Of a stretch of 64,000 nucleotides of DNA, positions 44,865 through 54,491 are shown piece by piece. The position numbers and the translations under genes are program-made. Where the stretch lies: contig CAVYPX010000014.1 of NCBI GenBank assembly GCA_963770485.1, positions 186,001-250,000 of the forward strand. Reading direction: 5' to 3'. Below the pieces are notes generated by a model. It was not told the origin of the DNA, did no database searches, and was given only the letters and a program-made list of their open reading frames with translations. The first letter of the stretch is position 1, and the number at the start of each line of letters is the position of its first letter. This stretch comes from CAVVEC01 sp963770485. GTDB taxonomy: Bacteria; Acidobacteriota; Terriglobia; Terriglobales; Acidobacteriaceae.

Positions 44865-45122
44865 TCAATTTGCCCGCTCCTGGTGCGCCGGTCTCACCAG
44901 CGCCCAAAGGCTGATCAGCACCCACGTCACTTCCAGCACGACGAAGCCAAGCTGGAAAGGATGAAATGCGATGTAGGCAAGAATGGCAGAGCCCACGGCG
45001 TTCATGATGTTGTACCCGGTTCTGCGGGAGTCCATCCACTTCAGCTGATGGCCGGCGTAGGCGACCAGGATCAGGAGCGCACCGACAAACGAAGACGCCT
45101 GCCTCACGAGCGAAATGTCCAT
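44865..45122 (-). CDS. Small membrane protein (CBU_0592-like)
   Basis: 85 residues with three hydrophobic helices (ASSFVGALLILVAYAGHQ; NIMNAVGSAILAYIAF; FVVLEVTWVLISLWAL). The YNIMNAVGSAILAY pattern fits the CBU_0592 family, of unknown function. It follows nrnA closely (6 bases). Confidence 0.75.
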   Translation of the reverse strand: MDISLVRQASSFVGALLILVAYAGHQLKWMDSRRTGYNIMNAVGSAILAYIAFHPFQLGFVVLEVTWVLISLWALVRPAHQERAN

Positions 45123-45128
45123 GGAGAG

Positions 45129-46076
45129 CTATTGTACGGAAGGATGGGTGCGAAGTTGCGCCAGAACCTTGGCCACCGCAACCGACAGGGGTCCGCCGAG
45201 AGAGCAACCGCCGGCGCAGGCATGACCGCCGCCGCCGAACTGCTCTGCGACTGCAGCTACATTCAGATCACCCTTGCTGCGCAGGCTGACACGGTACCGG
45301 CCATCAGGGAGTTCGCGGAAAAATGCGGCGACTTCCACATCCTGAATCGAGAGTGCGTAATTCACCAGCCCTTCGCAATCTTCTTCTTTTGCGCAGAAGC
45401 GGTCCATTTGCTCTTGTGTGACCCAAATCCAAGCCAGCGGCCCTTCGCGGTGCAGGTTGGAGAGGGCGGCGCCCAGCAGACGCATCTTCGCCGTGGAATG
45501 TCCGAAATACACGTTACGGGCACAGCGCGCAGGATCGGCGCCAGCCAGTACCAGTTCCCGTGCCAAAGCAAAGGTGTGTTCGTTGGTGCCTTCAAACATG
45601 AACGAACCCGTATCCGTGAGCACTGCGGTGTAAAGACAGGTTGCGGTTTCCGGAGAAATTTTCACGCCTGCTTCTCGTGCCAGGCGGTACACCATTTCTG
45701 CCGTCGCCACCGCATTGGGGTCGATCCAGTTGACGTCGGCAAAAGGCCGGCCGCTCAGATGATGGTCAATGCTGATCAGGAAGCGGTTCTCCAGCCCTTC
45801 CAGGCGGGTACGCTGGATGCTGTCACATTCCAGGATGATGGCCGCTTCGTAGTTTCCATTCACACGCTCCGCCCGGACGACTCTGTCGGCGAAAGGCAGC
45901 GGCCGGTAGATGCGCGGAACACCATCGCGCAGAACCACGTCGGCTTCCTTGCCCATGGAACGCAGAATCTGGCAGCATGCCAGCGCCGAACCGACGGCGT
46001 CTCCATCCGGCCGTGCATGCGAGGTCAGCAAGAAACGGTTGCGCTGCTCAATGTGTTTGAGAACTTCTTTCAACAT
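45129..46076 (-). CDS. nrnA: DHH-family oligoribonuclease/pAp phosphatase
   Basis: 315 residues. DHH motifs I-IV are present: TSHARPDGDAVGS, ECDS, IDHHLSG and a later TDTGSF. The DHHA1 substrate domain ends with EQFGGGGHACAGG. NrnA degrades short RNA oligomers and dephosphorylates pAp. It follows rbfA as in many bacteria; truB, often next, is absent here. Confidence 0.95.
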   Translation of the reverse strand: MLKEVLKHIEQRNRFLLTSHARPDGDAVGSALACCQILRSMGKEADVVLRDGVPRIYRPLPFADRVVRAERVNGNYEAAIILECDSIQRTRLEGLENRFLISIDHHLSGRPFADVNWIDPNAVATAEMVYRLAREAGVKISPETATCLYTAVLTDTGSFMFEGTNEHTFALARELVLAGADPARCARNVYFGHSTAKMRLLGAALSNLHREGPLAWIWVTQEQMDRFCAKEEDCEGLVNYALSIQDVEVAAFFRELPDGRYRVSLRSKGDLNVAAVAEQFGGGGHACAGGCSLGGPLSVAVAKVLAQLRTHPSVQ

Positions 46077-46115
46077 ATCGGCGTGAGCCTTCCCGGCTAC
46101 AGGATCCGTACCCGG

Positions 46116-46478
46116 CTATCTGCCCCTTCGTTTCGTGCGATTCAACAGCTCTTCAATTCTGGCTTCATATCTCTGCGATCGGTCTAATTGAAAAAAAAGT
46201 TCCGGCGCCCGACGCAGATGCAAGCGTTCCGCCACCTCATGACGGATGAAGCCCACTGCCGCAGCCAGTCCCTCCAGCGAACGGTCCGCTTCCGCATCGT
46301 CGCCCTCGACCACCACCAAAACCCGGGCCGAGCGGGAATCGTCAGCCAGTTCCACGCTACTTACGTTCACCAGTCCGACACGCGGGTCAGCCAACTCGCC
46401 CTCCACGATGGTCTCAATCTCCTCGCGCAGAGCCTCACCCAGCCGTTCCCGATGATATTTCTGGCCCCGCTTCTCCAC
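46116..46478 (-). CDS. rbfA: 30S ribosome-binding factor A
   Basis: 120 residues with the KH-like fold signature: RERLGEALREEIETIVEGEL, DPRVGLVNVSSVELADD and LHLRRAPELFFQLDRS. It helps mature the 16S 5' end. It lies between the DUF503 gene and nrnA in the translation cluster. Confidence 0.95.
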   Translation of the reverse strand: MEKRGQKYHRERLGEALREEIETIVEGELADPRVGLVNVSSVELADDSRSARVLVVVEGDDAEADRSLEGLAAAVGFIRHEVAERLHLRRAPELFFQLDRSQRYEARIEELLNRTKRRGR

Positions 46479-46613
46479 CGTTTTTGCCTCGGAATAAAAC
46501 GAATGAGAATATCAGAAAATTGGACTTCCGGCGTCATTACCGGTGGCCGGTCCTGGGTACTTTCGTCTTACGCGACAAGTGCTGTGGATGGAATGAATTA
46601 CAGCTAGTCAAAG

Positions 46614-46901
46614 TTACAGGTATTCCACAAAGGAGTCTGCGATCTCGGCTCCGCCATTGTTGGCGATACGGGTTGCCTGGCGCTCCACGTTCTTCATTAA
46701 GCCGTCAAGATAGTCGCGCGAGTCGGAGACGCTGGCCACTCCAATGGTCGCACGGTTCCACAGTCCGCTCGCGTCCAGTTCCGCCACGGAAACATTGAAG
46801 TGCGCCCGGAGACGATCTTTCAGGCTGCGCACCACTTGCCTCTTATCTTTGAGGGACTGCGCCGCTTCGATGCTGAGTTCGAGGGTGAGAAAGGCAATCA
46901 T
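46614..46901 (-). CDS. DUF503-family protein
   Basis: 95 residues from ATG 46901, where the family's usual start motif appears (FLTLELSIEAAQSLKDKRQV). An in-frame upstream ATG would add 23 residues with no family match. It has NVSVAELDASGLWNRATIG in the middle. The fold is small alpha/beta of unknown role; it is commonly found between infB and rbfA as here. Confidence 0.9.
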   Translation of the reverse strand: MIAFLTLELSIEAAQSLKDKRQVVRSLKDRLRAHFNVSVAELDASGLWNRATIGVASVSDSRDYLDGLMKNVERQATRIANNGGAEIADSFVEYL

Positions 46902-47246
46902 TGGAGCCAGGTGATACCAGTCAGCACTGACTGAGAAGGAGAACCGTCCCCAAAACTGATTGTAGTCCATTGATCACTGAAGTGCCGTTACGCGCAGGAC
47001 CTTGCCACTTGGTCGGTGATGTCTTCGGTATGGCACTAGAATCGGCACTCCTAAGAAGCGGGCCTTGGTGTCCCGGCAACCTGCAAAAGGGCAGCCAGTT
47101 TGGGTAGTGGTGCAGTTTGCTTTGTCATCCCGAGCAAGCGTTCTTTGCTGCAGCGAGGGATCTGGGCGAGCCGCGCGCACTGTCGCGCTTTGCACGCGAC
47201 AGTCTGATTGGGTTCAGGGCCAACGACGAACGGCCAACGACCGCTT
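46902..47246. other. Gap between infB and DUF503
   Basis: 345 bases with no gene apart from a possible amino-terminal extension of the DUF503 frame. It holds an intergenic repeat (47121-47178) and words of the AACGACGAACGGCCAACGAC type (47222-47245) that recur in the rpoA-rpsD and rpsD-rpsK spacers. Confidence 0.6.
47121..47178 (+). repeat. Intergenic repeat with CATCCCGAGCAAGCG core, copy 2
   Basis: Near-identical to the reverse complement of 37507-37561. Located inside the infB-DUF503 gap. Confidence 0.85.
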
Positions 47247-50147
47247 CTACGCGATCACTTCTGCCGCAATTCTCTCGGTCGCAAAGGCCTCGATGACGTC
47301 GCCGACTTTGATGTCTCCGTAGTTGGCGATCGAGATGCCGCACTCCATCCCGTTGCGGACTTCGCTGGCATCGTCTTTGAACCTTCGCAGCGACGCGACC
47401 TTCCCCTTGAATACGACGACGTTGTCGCGCAGCAGCCGAACCTCGGAATCGCGCTTGATCAGGCCATCCATCACTCGGCAGCCGGCCACCGTGCCCACCT
47501 TCGGAATGCGGAAGGTTTCGAGCACTTCGGCGCGACCTTGATAGGTTTCCTTGATGGTGGGCTCGAGCAATCCGCTCATGGCGCGCTTGATCTCATCCTG
47601 CAGTTCGTAAATGATCGAGTGCAGCCGAATATCCACTTTCTCCTGCTCGGCCAGTTCCTGCGCCTTCCGCTCGGGGCGCACATTGAAGCCGATGATGATG
47701 GCATTGGAAGCGGAGGCCAGCAGCACATCGGTTTCCGTAACTGCGCCCACGCCGGAATGCAACACCTTCAGGCGAACCTTGTCATTCGAGAGCTTAGCCA
47801 GCAGATCGGTGAGCACCTCGACCGAGCCACCGACATCGGCCTTCAGGATGATGTTCAATTCCTTCACGCCGACCGTTTTGAGCTGTTCTGCCAAACCTTC
47901 CAGCGACACGCGCGAACTCTTCGCCAACGCGGCTTCGCGTGCCTTCTGCTCCCGGTACTCTGAGATTCCCCGAGCCTTATCACGATCGGCCACCACCACA
48001 AACTGATCCCCGGCTTGCGGCAACCCCTCCATCCCGAGGATTTCTACCGGGGTCGAGGGCGGTGCTTCCTCCAGTTGGTTGCTGCGGTCGTCGAACATCG
48101 CTCGCACCTTACCGAACACGTTGCCGACCACAAAGTTGTCGCTTGTATGCAGGGTTCCGTTCTGTACCAACACGGTGGCTACAGGTCCACGGCCGCGATC
48201 CAGTTTCGCTTCGAGCACCACCCCGGTTGCGGGGCGTTCTGGCGTAGCTTTCAGTTCTTGCAGATCCGCCACCAGGCAGATCATTTCCATCAGCAGATTT
48301 AAATTGGTTTTCTGCTTCGCCGACACATCCACGAACACAGTGGTTCCGCCCCAATCTTCCGGCATCAACCCACGATCGGCAAGCTGCTTCTTGACCCGGT
48401 CCGGCATCGCGTCCGGCTTGTCAATTTTGTTCACCGCCACGATGATCGGAACCTCCGCGGCGTGGGCGTGGTCAATCGCCTCGAGTGTTTGCGGCATGAC
48501 GCCATCATCGGCGGCCACGACCAGCACGACGATATCTGTAGCCTTGGCGCCGCGGGAGCGCATGCGGGTGAAGGCTTCGTGACCCGGAGTGTCCAGAAAG
48601 ACAATCTGGCGTCCGTAGGCTGGCGAGTCGTTGTCCTGAATGGTCACTTTGTAAGCGCCGATGTGCTGCGTGATGCCGCCCGCCTCGCCTCCGGCCACAT
48701 CGGTGGAACGGATGGAGTCGAGCAGCGTGGTCTTGCCGTGATCCACATGGCCCATGATCGTGACCACCGGCGGACGCGGCACGCCTTCCGTGGCTGCGCC
48801 TTCCTCCCCCGCCGCCGCGTCGGAAACTTCTTTCGCGGCTTGTTCTTCGAAGGTAATCACATTGGTATCGGCGCCGAAGAAACGCGCCATTTCGCTCGCC
48901 AGTTCTGCGTCGAGCGTCTGATTGATGGTGGCGAAAACGCCGCGGCCCAGCAGTCGCGCAATCAGATCCTTGGCGCGAATACCGAGTTTCTCAGCCAGAT
49001 CCTTGACGCTGATTCCTTCCGTGATAGTGATGCTGCGTGTGATGGGCTGCGGTTCGTTCGAAAGCGTGAGCCGCGGCGGCGGAACGAAGCCCTTCATCGG
49101 GCCTTCTTTCACGCCACGCGGAATGTAGCGTTGACCAGGACGACGCGCTGGCGCCCCGGGCCGGCTGCCTGGGCGGGTCGTGCCTGGCGGCGGCCCCCCC
49201 GGACCCACTCCGATGGGACGTGTGCCCGTGGGCGACTGGCGAGTCGGGTGCATCGGCCGGCGCTCTCCCGGACGCAACGGCGGGCGCGCGCCTGGAGCCC
49301 CGCCTGGGCGCGGACGCTGGAAGATGGGCTGTCCCGGCACCGGGCGTCCAGGAACCGGACGAGCGGGCGCTCCGGCTCCCGCAGTTGGCGCAGCGGGCCT
49401 CGGCGGGGCTTTGTACACCGGTCGCGGACCGGTCTGGGGAACAATCATCCGCGGCAGTGGCGTTTGCGAACGTGCCGCGGTATGTGCTCCGGGCTTCGCG
49501 GCAACTGGAACCGGCGGTTGCACGGGAGCAGCAGGTGGCATCGCAGAGACCGGGATTCCGCTCTGCGCCGCAGGAGGCGCGACCGGGGCCGCACCTGCCG
49601 TACGGGTTGGGCTGGGAATCACCGCTGGCGCAGAAGCACTGGCCGGAGGTTGGACGGGCGTCGGTGCTGGAGCGGTGAAAGTAGGCCTGACCGTTGGGGT
49701 TGGCACAACCACCCGCGGCGGAGCTTGAGGCGTGGGCGGTATTGCCACGGAAGCTCTAGCGACTGGCGTTGCCGGTGTGGCGGCAGCCAGCTTCGTTTCG
49801 ACGGGAGAAGAATCGACTCCCGGACGGGCTTGAGGCACGCTTCCCATCGAGGGAGTTTGCTGCTTGCGAATGGCGTTGAGAACGTCGCCTGGCCGGGAAA
49901 TGTGAGAGAGATCGATCTTGGTCCTGATCTCGTCGGTCTCGATGCGGCTAGAGCGCGAGTGTTTGGCCGAGGTCTGGGCTTCGCTGCTGACGCGAAAGTG
50001 CGCGCGCACCTTCTCCGCTTCGTCCTCTTCCACGGAACTGGAGTGCGTCTTCTTCTCAGTGACGCCCACTAAAGGAAGTACATCGAGAATCGCTTTGCTT
50101 TTGACTTCCAGCTCCCTGGCCAGATCGTTAATTCGAATCTTGCTCAT
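47247..50147 (-). CDS. infB: Translation initiation factor IF-2
   Basis: 966 residues. An IF2_N helical domain (about 1-55) is followed by a long Pro/Ala/Arg-rich linker (about 100-350). A second IF2_N domain (VKDLAEKLGIRAKDLIARLL) comes next, then the GTPase with GHVDHGKTT, DTPGHEAF and NKIDK, and the C-terminal domains that bind initiator tRNA. It positions fMet-tRNA on the 30S subunit. Upstream nusA is in the usual order, but the small ylxR gene normally between them is missing. Confidence 0.98.
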   Translation of the reverse strand: MSKIRINDLARELEVKSKAILDVLPLVGVTEKKTHSSSVEEDEAEKVRAHFRVSSEAQTSAKHSRSSRIETDEIRTKIDLSHISRPGDVLNAIRKQQTPSMGSVPQARPGVDSSPVETKLAAATPATPVARASVAIPPTPQAPPRVVVPTPTVRPTFTAPAPTPVQPPASASAPAVIPSPTRTAGAAPVAPPAAQSGIPVSAMPPAAPVQPPVPVAAKPGAHTAARSQTPLPRMIVPQTGPRPVYKAPPRPAAPTAGAGAPARPVPGRPVPGQPIFQRPRPGGAPGARPPLRPGERRPMHPTRQSPTGTRPIGVGPGGPPPGTTRPGSRPGAPARRPGQRYIPRGVKEGPMKGFVPPPRLTLSNEPQPITRSITITEGISVKDLAEKLGIRAKDLIARLLGRGVFATINQTLDAELASEMARFFGADTNVITFEEQAAKEVSDAAAGEEGAATEGVPRPPVVTIMGHVDHGKTTLLDSIRSTDVAGGEAGGITQHIGAYKVTIQDNDSPAYGRQIVFLDTPGHEAFTRMRSRGAKATDIVVLVVAADDGVMPQTLEAIDHAHAAEVPIIVAVNKIDKPDAMPDRVKKQLADRGLMPEDWGGTTVFVDVSAKQKTNLNLLMEMICLVADLQELKATPERPATGVVLEAKLDRGRGPVATVLVQNGTLHTSDNFVVGNVFGKVRAMFDDRSNQLEEAPPSTPVEILGMEGLPQAGDQFVVVADRDKARGISEYREQKAREAALAKSSRVSLEGLAEQLKTVGVKELNIILKADVGGSVEVLTDLLAKLSNDKVRLKVLHSGVGAVTETDVLLASASNAIIIGFNVRPERKAQELAEQEKVDIRLHSIIYELQDEIKRAMSGLLEPTIKETYQGRAEVLETFRIPKVGTVAGCRVMDGLIKRDSEVRLLRDNVVVFKGKVASLRRFKDDASEVRNGMECGISIANYGDIKVGDVIEAFATERIAAEVIA

Positions 50148-50255
50148 CCGCCCTTTTCTTTTCTCCGGACTTTCCGCTAAGTCTTCATAGCAACCTCACG
50201 GTGTCGGTTTTGAGTTCCCCGCCTCGGCTTACCCTGCAATTGCGGAACGCTTTCA

Positions 50256-51773
50256 TTAGTCTTTACTCTCGGAGGGAACATGCGCCTCCGCTGGTTCTTC
50301 CGTCTGCACATCAGTCTCTGCTACTGCGTCAGTCTCTGCTGGTGCGTCAGTTTCTGTTGTTGAGGCGGCTTCTATTGGCCCGATCTCCTTCACAGTCGTC
50401 TCGCCGCCGCCTGATTCTTGCGATGGCTCTTCCTCGGCCGCCGGTTCCTGGGCCACTTCGCCTTCGGCCGCGGGTGCAGCCGCCGATTCTCCAGCCTCCA
50501 GACTGGAGAAATAATTATTCACCGCCAGGCTGATTTTTTCCACCGTCTTCGGACCAATACCCTCGATGGCTTCCAGTTGCTCGGGAGTCATATCTGCCAG
50601 AGCTTCCACCGTAGCTACACCCGCCGCCGTCAGCTTCTCGATCAATCCTTCACCCAGGCCCGGCACACTCTCCAGTGGAGTTGAAGTGGGAGTCACCAGC
50701 TGCGACATCTGCTGTTCGACTTCCTGGCGCTTCTCTTCCTCGCTCTTGATATCGATCTTCCAACCCAGCAGCTTCGCCGCCAGACGGACATTTTGTCCTT
50801 TTTTGCCGATGGCAAGCGAGAGCTGGCTATCGTCCACCACCACTTCCAGGTGCTTATCGGAACCATCGAGAACGGTCACTCGGCTCACTTTCGCCGGCTG
50901 CAACGCCTTTTCGGCAAATGTCACTGCGTCTTCGTGGTACTCGATGATATCGATCTTCTCGCCACGCAGCTCGCGAATGATGGACTGCACTCGCATCCCC
51001 TTCATGCCCACGCAAGCGCCCACTGCGTCCACGTCTTTGTCTTTGGACATGACTGCGATCTTGGTGCGTTCGCCTGCTTCCCGCGCGATGGCCCGAATGA
51101 CAACAGTCCCATCGTAGATTTCCGGCACTTCCGTCTGGAACAGGTGCTGCACCAGTTCGGGTGCAGCCCGCGAGACCACCACGGCCGGTCCCTTAGAGGC
51201 TCGTTCCACCCGCGCGATCACCACCCGCACGCGCTCACCGATGGCGAACGACTCCAGGCGCGACTGCTCCTTGCGCGGCATGCGCGATTCGGCTTTGCCC
51301 AGATCGAAAATTACATCTGGTCCTTCGATGCGCTTCACCGTGGCATTGACAATTTCACCTACACGCCCGATGTACTCGTTGTAAACGGTGTCACGCTCGG
51401 CTTCCCGGACTTTCTGGAAAATCACTTGCTTCGCCAACTGCGCCGCAATCCGCCCCAAAATCCCTTCCGTCGCCTTGGGGATTTGCAGTTCACCGCCCAC
51501 TTCCACATTGGGATCCACCTTGCGGGCGTCGTCCAGCGTGACCTGCAGCAGCGGATCTTCCACCTGCTCCGGCGCTTCCACTACTGTCTTGACTGCAAAG
51601 GCGCGAATCTTACCCGTATCCTTGTCGAGTTGGGCACGCAGATTTTCTTGCGTCTTGTAGTACTTGCGAGTGGCGACTACGATGGCATCTTCCACCGCGC
51701 TCACCACAATCTGCGGATCAATCCCCTTCTCCCGGCTGAGGGCATCGATAGTGTTGTAAAGCTCGCTTGCCAT
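50256..51773 (-). CDS. nusA: Transcription termination/antitermination factor NusA
   Basis: 505 residues. It has an amino-terminal RNA polymerase-binding domain, an S1 domain (GEIVNATVKRIEGPDVIFDL), and two KH domains (CVGMKGMRVQSIIRELRGEK; AIGKKGQNVRLAAKLLGWKI). A helix-hairpin-helix tail follows (VPGLGEGLIEKLTAAGVATV, then AIEGIGPKTVEKI). The last 80 residues are very acidic with ETDAxAETD repeats and probably disordered. Confidence 0.98.
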   Translation of the reverse strand: MASELYNTIDALSREKGIDPQIVVSAVEDAIVVATRKYYKTQENLRAQLDKDTGKIRAFAVKTVVEAPEQVEDPLLQVTLDDARKVDPNVEVGGELQIPKATEGILGRIAAQLAKQVIFQKVREAERDTVYNEYIGRVGEIVNATVKRIEGPDVIFDLGKAESRMPRKEQSRLESFAIGERVRVVIARVERASKGPAVVVSRAAPELVQHLFQTEVPEIYDGTVVIRAIAREAGERTKIAVMSKDKDVDAVGACVGMKGMRVQSIIRELRGEKIDIIEYHEDAVTFAEKALQPAKVSRVTVLDGSDKHLEVVVDDSQLSLAIGKKGQNVRLAAKLLGWKIDIKSEEEKRQEVEQQMSQLVTPTSTPLESVPGLGEGLIEKLTAAGVATVEALADMTPEQLEAIEGIGPKTVEKISLAVNNYFSSLEAGESAAAPAAEGEVAQEPAAEEEPSQESGGGETTVKEIGPIEAASTTETDAPAETDAVAETDVQTEEPAEAHVPSESKD

Positions 51774-51779
51774 AATGAT

Positions 51780-51845
51780 TTCGTAGTCAGGAGTCAGTAG
51801 TCAGGAGTCAGCAAACGACCGCTGACTACGGACTACTGACTCCTG
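51780..51845. repeat. Heptamer word-repeat palindrome between rimP and nusA
   Basis: Left arm GTCAGGAGTCAGTAGTCAGG and right arm CTGACTACGGACTACTGACT flank about 12 bases. It occupies the whole rimP-nusA spacer, including where the nusA ribosome site should be. Confidence 0.85.
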
Positions 51846-51849
51846 TTTC

Positions 51850-52350
51850 CTAGATTTCCGGTACCAAATTCGCCTTCTCCACGTTGGCCAGTTCGATCTC
51901 CAATCTCTGTGACGCAACCGGCGCCGAATGCGGCTTCTTCTGTTTTCGCACCGTGCTCAGGTCCAGAGTCAAACGCCCTTCGCGAAAACTCTCCAACCGT
52001 CCTTCAAAGTGCCGGCTTCCGCTCACCGGATCGCGCGTAGTCAGCTTCACGCGGCTGCCGGTGAATCGCTCATAGTCCGCCAGCCTCGACAGTTTGCGAT
52101 CCAGCCCCGGAGAGGAAACCTCCAGAAGATACGAATCGCCAGGAACTACGTCCTCTACGTCGAGAATCGTGCCGACCTCGCGGCTGAAATTTGCACAATC
52201 TTCGTGGGTCACGCCGCCGCGCTTGTCAATGAAGATGCGGAGCATGCGGGCTTTGCCTCCGCCGCGCATTTCCACATCCACCACCTCTAAACCGCTGGAG
52301 GCCGCCACCCGCTCTGCGATTTCGCGCACCCGATCGACGTCAAGTCCCAT
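51850..52350 (-). CDS. rimP: Ribosome maturation factor RimP
   Basis: 166 residues. Features are VVDVEMRGGGKARMLRIFID, the family VSSPGLDRKLSR motif and a C-terminal Sm-like strand region. It helps 30S assembly. First gene of the rimP-nusA-infB block. Confidence 0.95.
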   Translation of the reverse strand: MGLDVDRVREIAERVAASSGLEVVDVEMRGGGKARMLRIFIDKRGGVTHEDCANFSREVGTILDVEDVVPGDSYLLEVSSPGLDRKLSRLADYERFTGSRVKLTTRDPVSGSRHFEGRLESFREGRLTLDLSTVRKQKKPHSAPVASQRLEIELANVEKANLVPEI

Positions 52351-52553
52351 GAAACCAGTAACTTACTGCCGCACCGTGCAGCCCCGAAAGGCCCGCAAAC
52401 TAAAAAGTGGGCTTGCGCCCACTGGTGTGCTTCGCCAAAATCCGGTACTACACAACAGTTTCCAATAACCAATATACGCTGGTCGAAAGCAAAAGACAAA
52501 CGCCAGAAGCATTCTCCGGAGCTATAATTCTCGTGCGTCCAAGGAGCTTTCCT

Positions 52554-54386
52554 ATGTGCCGTGTCAGACATCCTCTTTTCTTCCTGCTTGCGTTGGTTGT
52601 CTCCACTTGTGTGTGGGCTCAAAGAGGTGGCGGAGGCCGAACCGGATCACCGTCGGGCCCGGTGGTTGATCAGGGGGCGCGCTTTGGTGTTGGCGGCCCG
52701 GCGATGCCTTCCAGCTCCCGTAACCCGTTCAGCACGCACAACGCCGAAGACGACCAGAAAGTGGAGTTCTCTTCGACCACCGTTCTGGTGCAAGTGCCCG
52801 TTGTGGTGACCGACAAGTCCGGCGTGCACATTCACAATCTGGCGAAAGAGAATTTCCAGATTTTTGAGAATGGCAAGGAACAAAAGGTTGGCGCATTTGA
52901 GGAAATCACGGCGGCCAACGCTCCTCTGCCCGCTCCTGCGCCGAAGCCGGGAGAATTCAGCAACATGACGGCCGACCCCAAGCAGCCTCGAACCCTGGCC
53001 ATCATCGCGATCGACTCCATCAACACTCCCTATCTGGACCAGGCATATGGCCGCCAGCAGCTCATCAAATATCTATCCGAGAATCTGGATCCGGGGCAGA
53101 CGATGGGCCTGGTAATGATTGGCAGCAGAGGCGTACGAGTATTACAGGGCCTTACATCTGATCCTACTCAACTGATCGCTGCCGTGAAGAAGGTCAGGGG
53201 AGAAATATCTGCGATGCAAGGCTTCGATACCGAGGCACAGGTGGCCGCTGCTGGCCAAAGCAACTTCGATGTACCCTCCAGCAATTCCGGTTTACCCGGA
53301 GGATTTGCCGGAGACTCGGATGTCGTTCCGCTAATCGACATTGCGGGCCAGTTGCGCGATTTCGCACTTAAAGGCGATGCCATCTCCGGGGCTTTTGAGC
53401 AAAATCACGCCATTGAGCTGACTCTGCATGCATTCCTGGATGTTGCGAATTATGTCTCCGGGATCCCGGGGCGGAAAGCGCTCATCTGGGCCACCGGGAG
53501 TTTTCCTTTTACCATCGACTCGCCCTCTACCGTACCCGGTGGTCAGCTGACCCAGCTCTACGAACATGCTATGGCAGCTTTGAACCAATCGGAAATGTCG
53601 GTCTATCCGGTCGATATTCGTGGGCTGGTCGCCAACTCCGTGGCCGCGGACGCGACCTATTCCGGGGGGCACTTGGGTCCCCAGATGATGAACGCCCAGG
53701 TTGGGCGGAGCTGGCTGCAGGCATCTTCGCTGGACAGCTTAAGGGACTTTGCCGCCATGACCGGTGGCCGGGCCTTCTACAACACCGAGGATCTGGCAGG
53801 CAGCTTTCACAAGGCAGCCGATGATGCTTCGTCCTACTACATGCTCGGCTATTATCTCGACACCCATAACGACAAGCCCGGCTGGCGATCCTTGAAAGTA
53901 AAAGTGAATAAGCCCAGCGTTGAGATTCGCGCGCGCAGCGGTTTCTTTGTCACCAATGCCACCATGAATTCGGCAATGACTCGAGTGATGGATGAGGATT
54001 TCGCCCTCAACTCCCCCTTCGATGCCACCAGCGTTCCCATCACTCTGCGCTGGCTTGGAACCGCACCGGATGGCGATAAACGCAGAGTGAATTTCTCGAT
54101 CGCCGTACCTAGCAACGGGATCGTCATCGACGAAGTCGCTCAGAACCGCTTCAGCATTGATCTCCGCGCCATCGTCACAACCGATAAAGGGGCGAACGCG
54201 GGCAAGTTCGAGCAGCCGCTGCAAGGCAACATCAAGCCGGAATCGATGGCGATCGTGAAAACCCAAGGCATCAGTTACAAGAACATGATGGAGCTTCCGC
54301 CGGGACAATACACCGTGCGCATGATGGTGCGGGACAATCTGACCGGCAAGATCGGAAGTGTTTCCGCGCCACTGACGGTGAACTAG
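52554..54386 (+). CDS. Secreted VWFA-related protein (Acidobacteria-type)
   Basis: 610 residues from ATG 52554, which has AAGGAG 7 bases before it and TATAAT at 52523-52528. A signal peptide (HPLFFLLALVVSTCVWAQ) is followed by a Gly/Arg-rich linker. A beta-domain follows (VQVPVVVTDKSGVHIHNLAK, then FQIFENGKEQKV). The VWFA-like domain opens with TLAIIAIDSINT, where the metal-binding DxSxS is degenerate, and ends near MTGGRAFYNTEDLAGSFHKA. The combination matches the VWFA-related acidobacterial domain family. Function unknown; probably extracytoplasmic. Confidence 0.9.
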   Translation: MCRVRHPLFFLLALVVSTCVWAQRGGGGRTGSPSGPVVDQGARFGVGGPAMPSSSRNPFSTHNAEDDQKVEFSSTTVLVQVPVVVTDKSGVHIHNLAKENFQIFENGKEQKVGAFEEITAANAPLPAPAPKPGEFSNMTADPKQPRTLAIIAIDSINTPYLDQAYGRQQLIKYLSENLDPGQTMGLVMIGSRGVRVLQGLTSDPTQLIAAVKKVRGEISAMQGFDTEAQVAAAGQSNFDVPSSNSGLPGGFAGDSDVVPLIDIAGQLRDFALKGDAISGAFEQNHAIELTLHAFLDVANYVSGIPGRKALIWATGSFPFTIDSPSTVPGGQLTQLYEHAMAALNQSEMSVYPVDIRGLVANSVAADATYSGGHLGPQMMNAQVGRSWLQASSLDSLRDFAAMTGGRAFYNTEDLAGSFHKAADDASSYYMLGYYLDTHNDKPGWRSLKVKVNKPSVEIRARSGFFVTNATMNSAMTRVMDEDFALNSPFDATSVPITLRWLGTAPDGDKRRVNFSIAVPSNGIVIDEVAQNRFSIDLRAIVTTDKGANAGKFEQPLQGNIKPESMAIVKTQGISYKNMMELPPGQYTVRMMVRDNLTGKIGSVSAPLTVN

Positions 54387-54491
54387 AGAGTCTCGGCCCG
54401 GGTCAGAAGTGGTGTCTTCAAGTTTCGTGGAAGGGTACAAGCTTGCGATCTCGAAAGTCGCCGAAACTAGAAACTAGCCACTAGCCGTTGT

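Noticed and set aside
44883..46187. 434-codon plus-strand open frame
   Set aside because: Antisense to nrnA and its neighbours; no protein features.
48462..50072. 536-codon plus-strand open frame
   Set aside because: It is antisense to infB and is open because of the GC-rich Pro/Ala/Arg codons there; no domain is visible.
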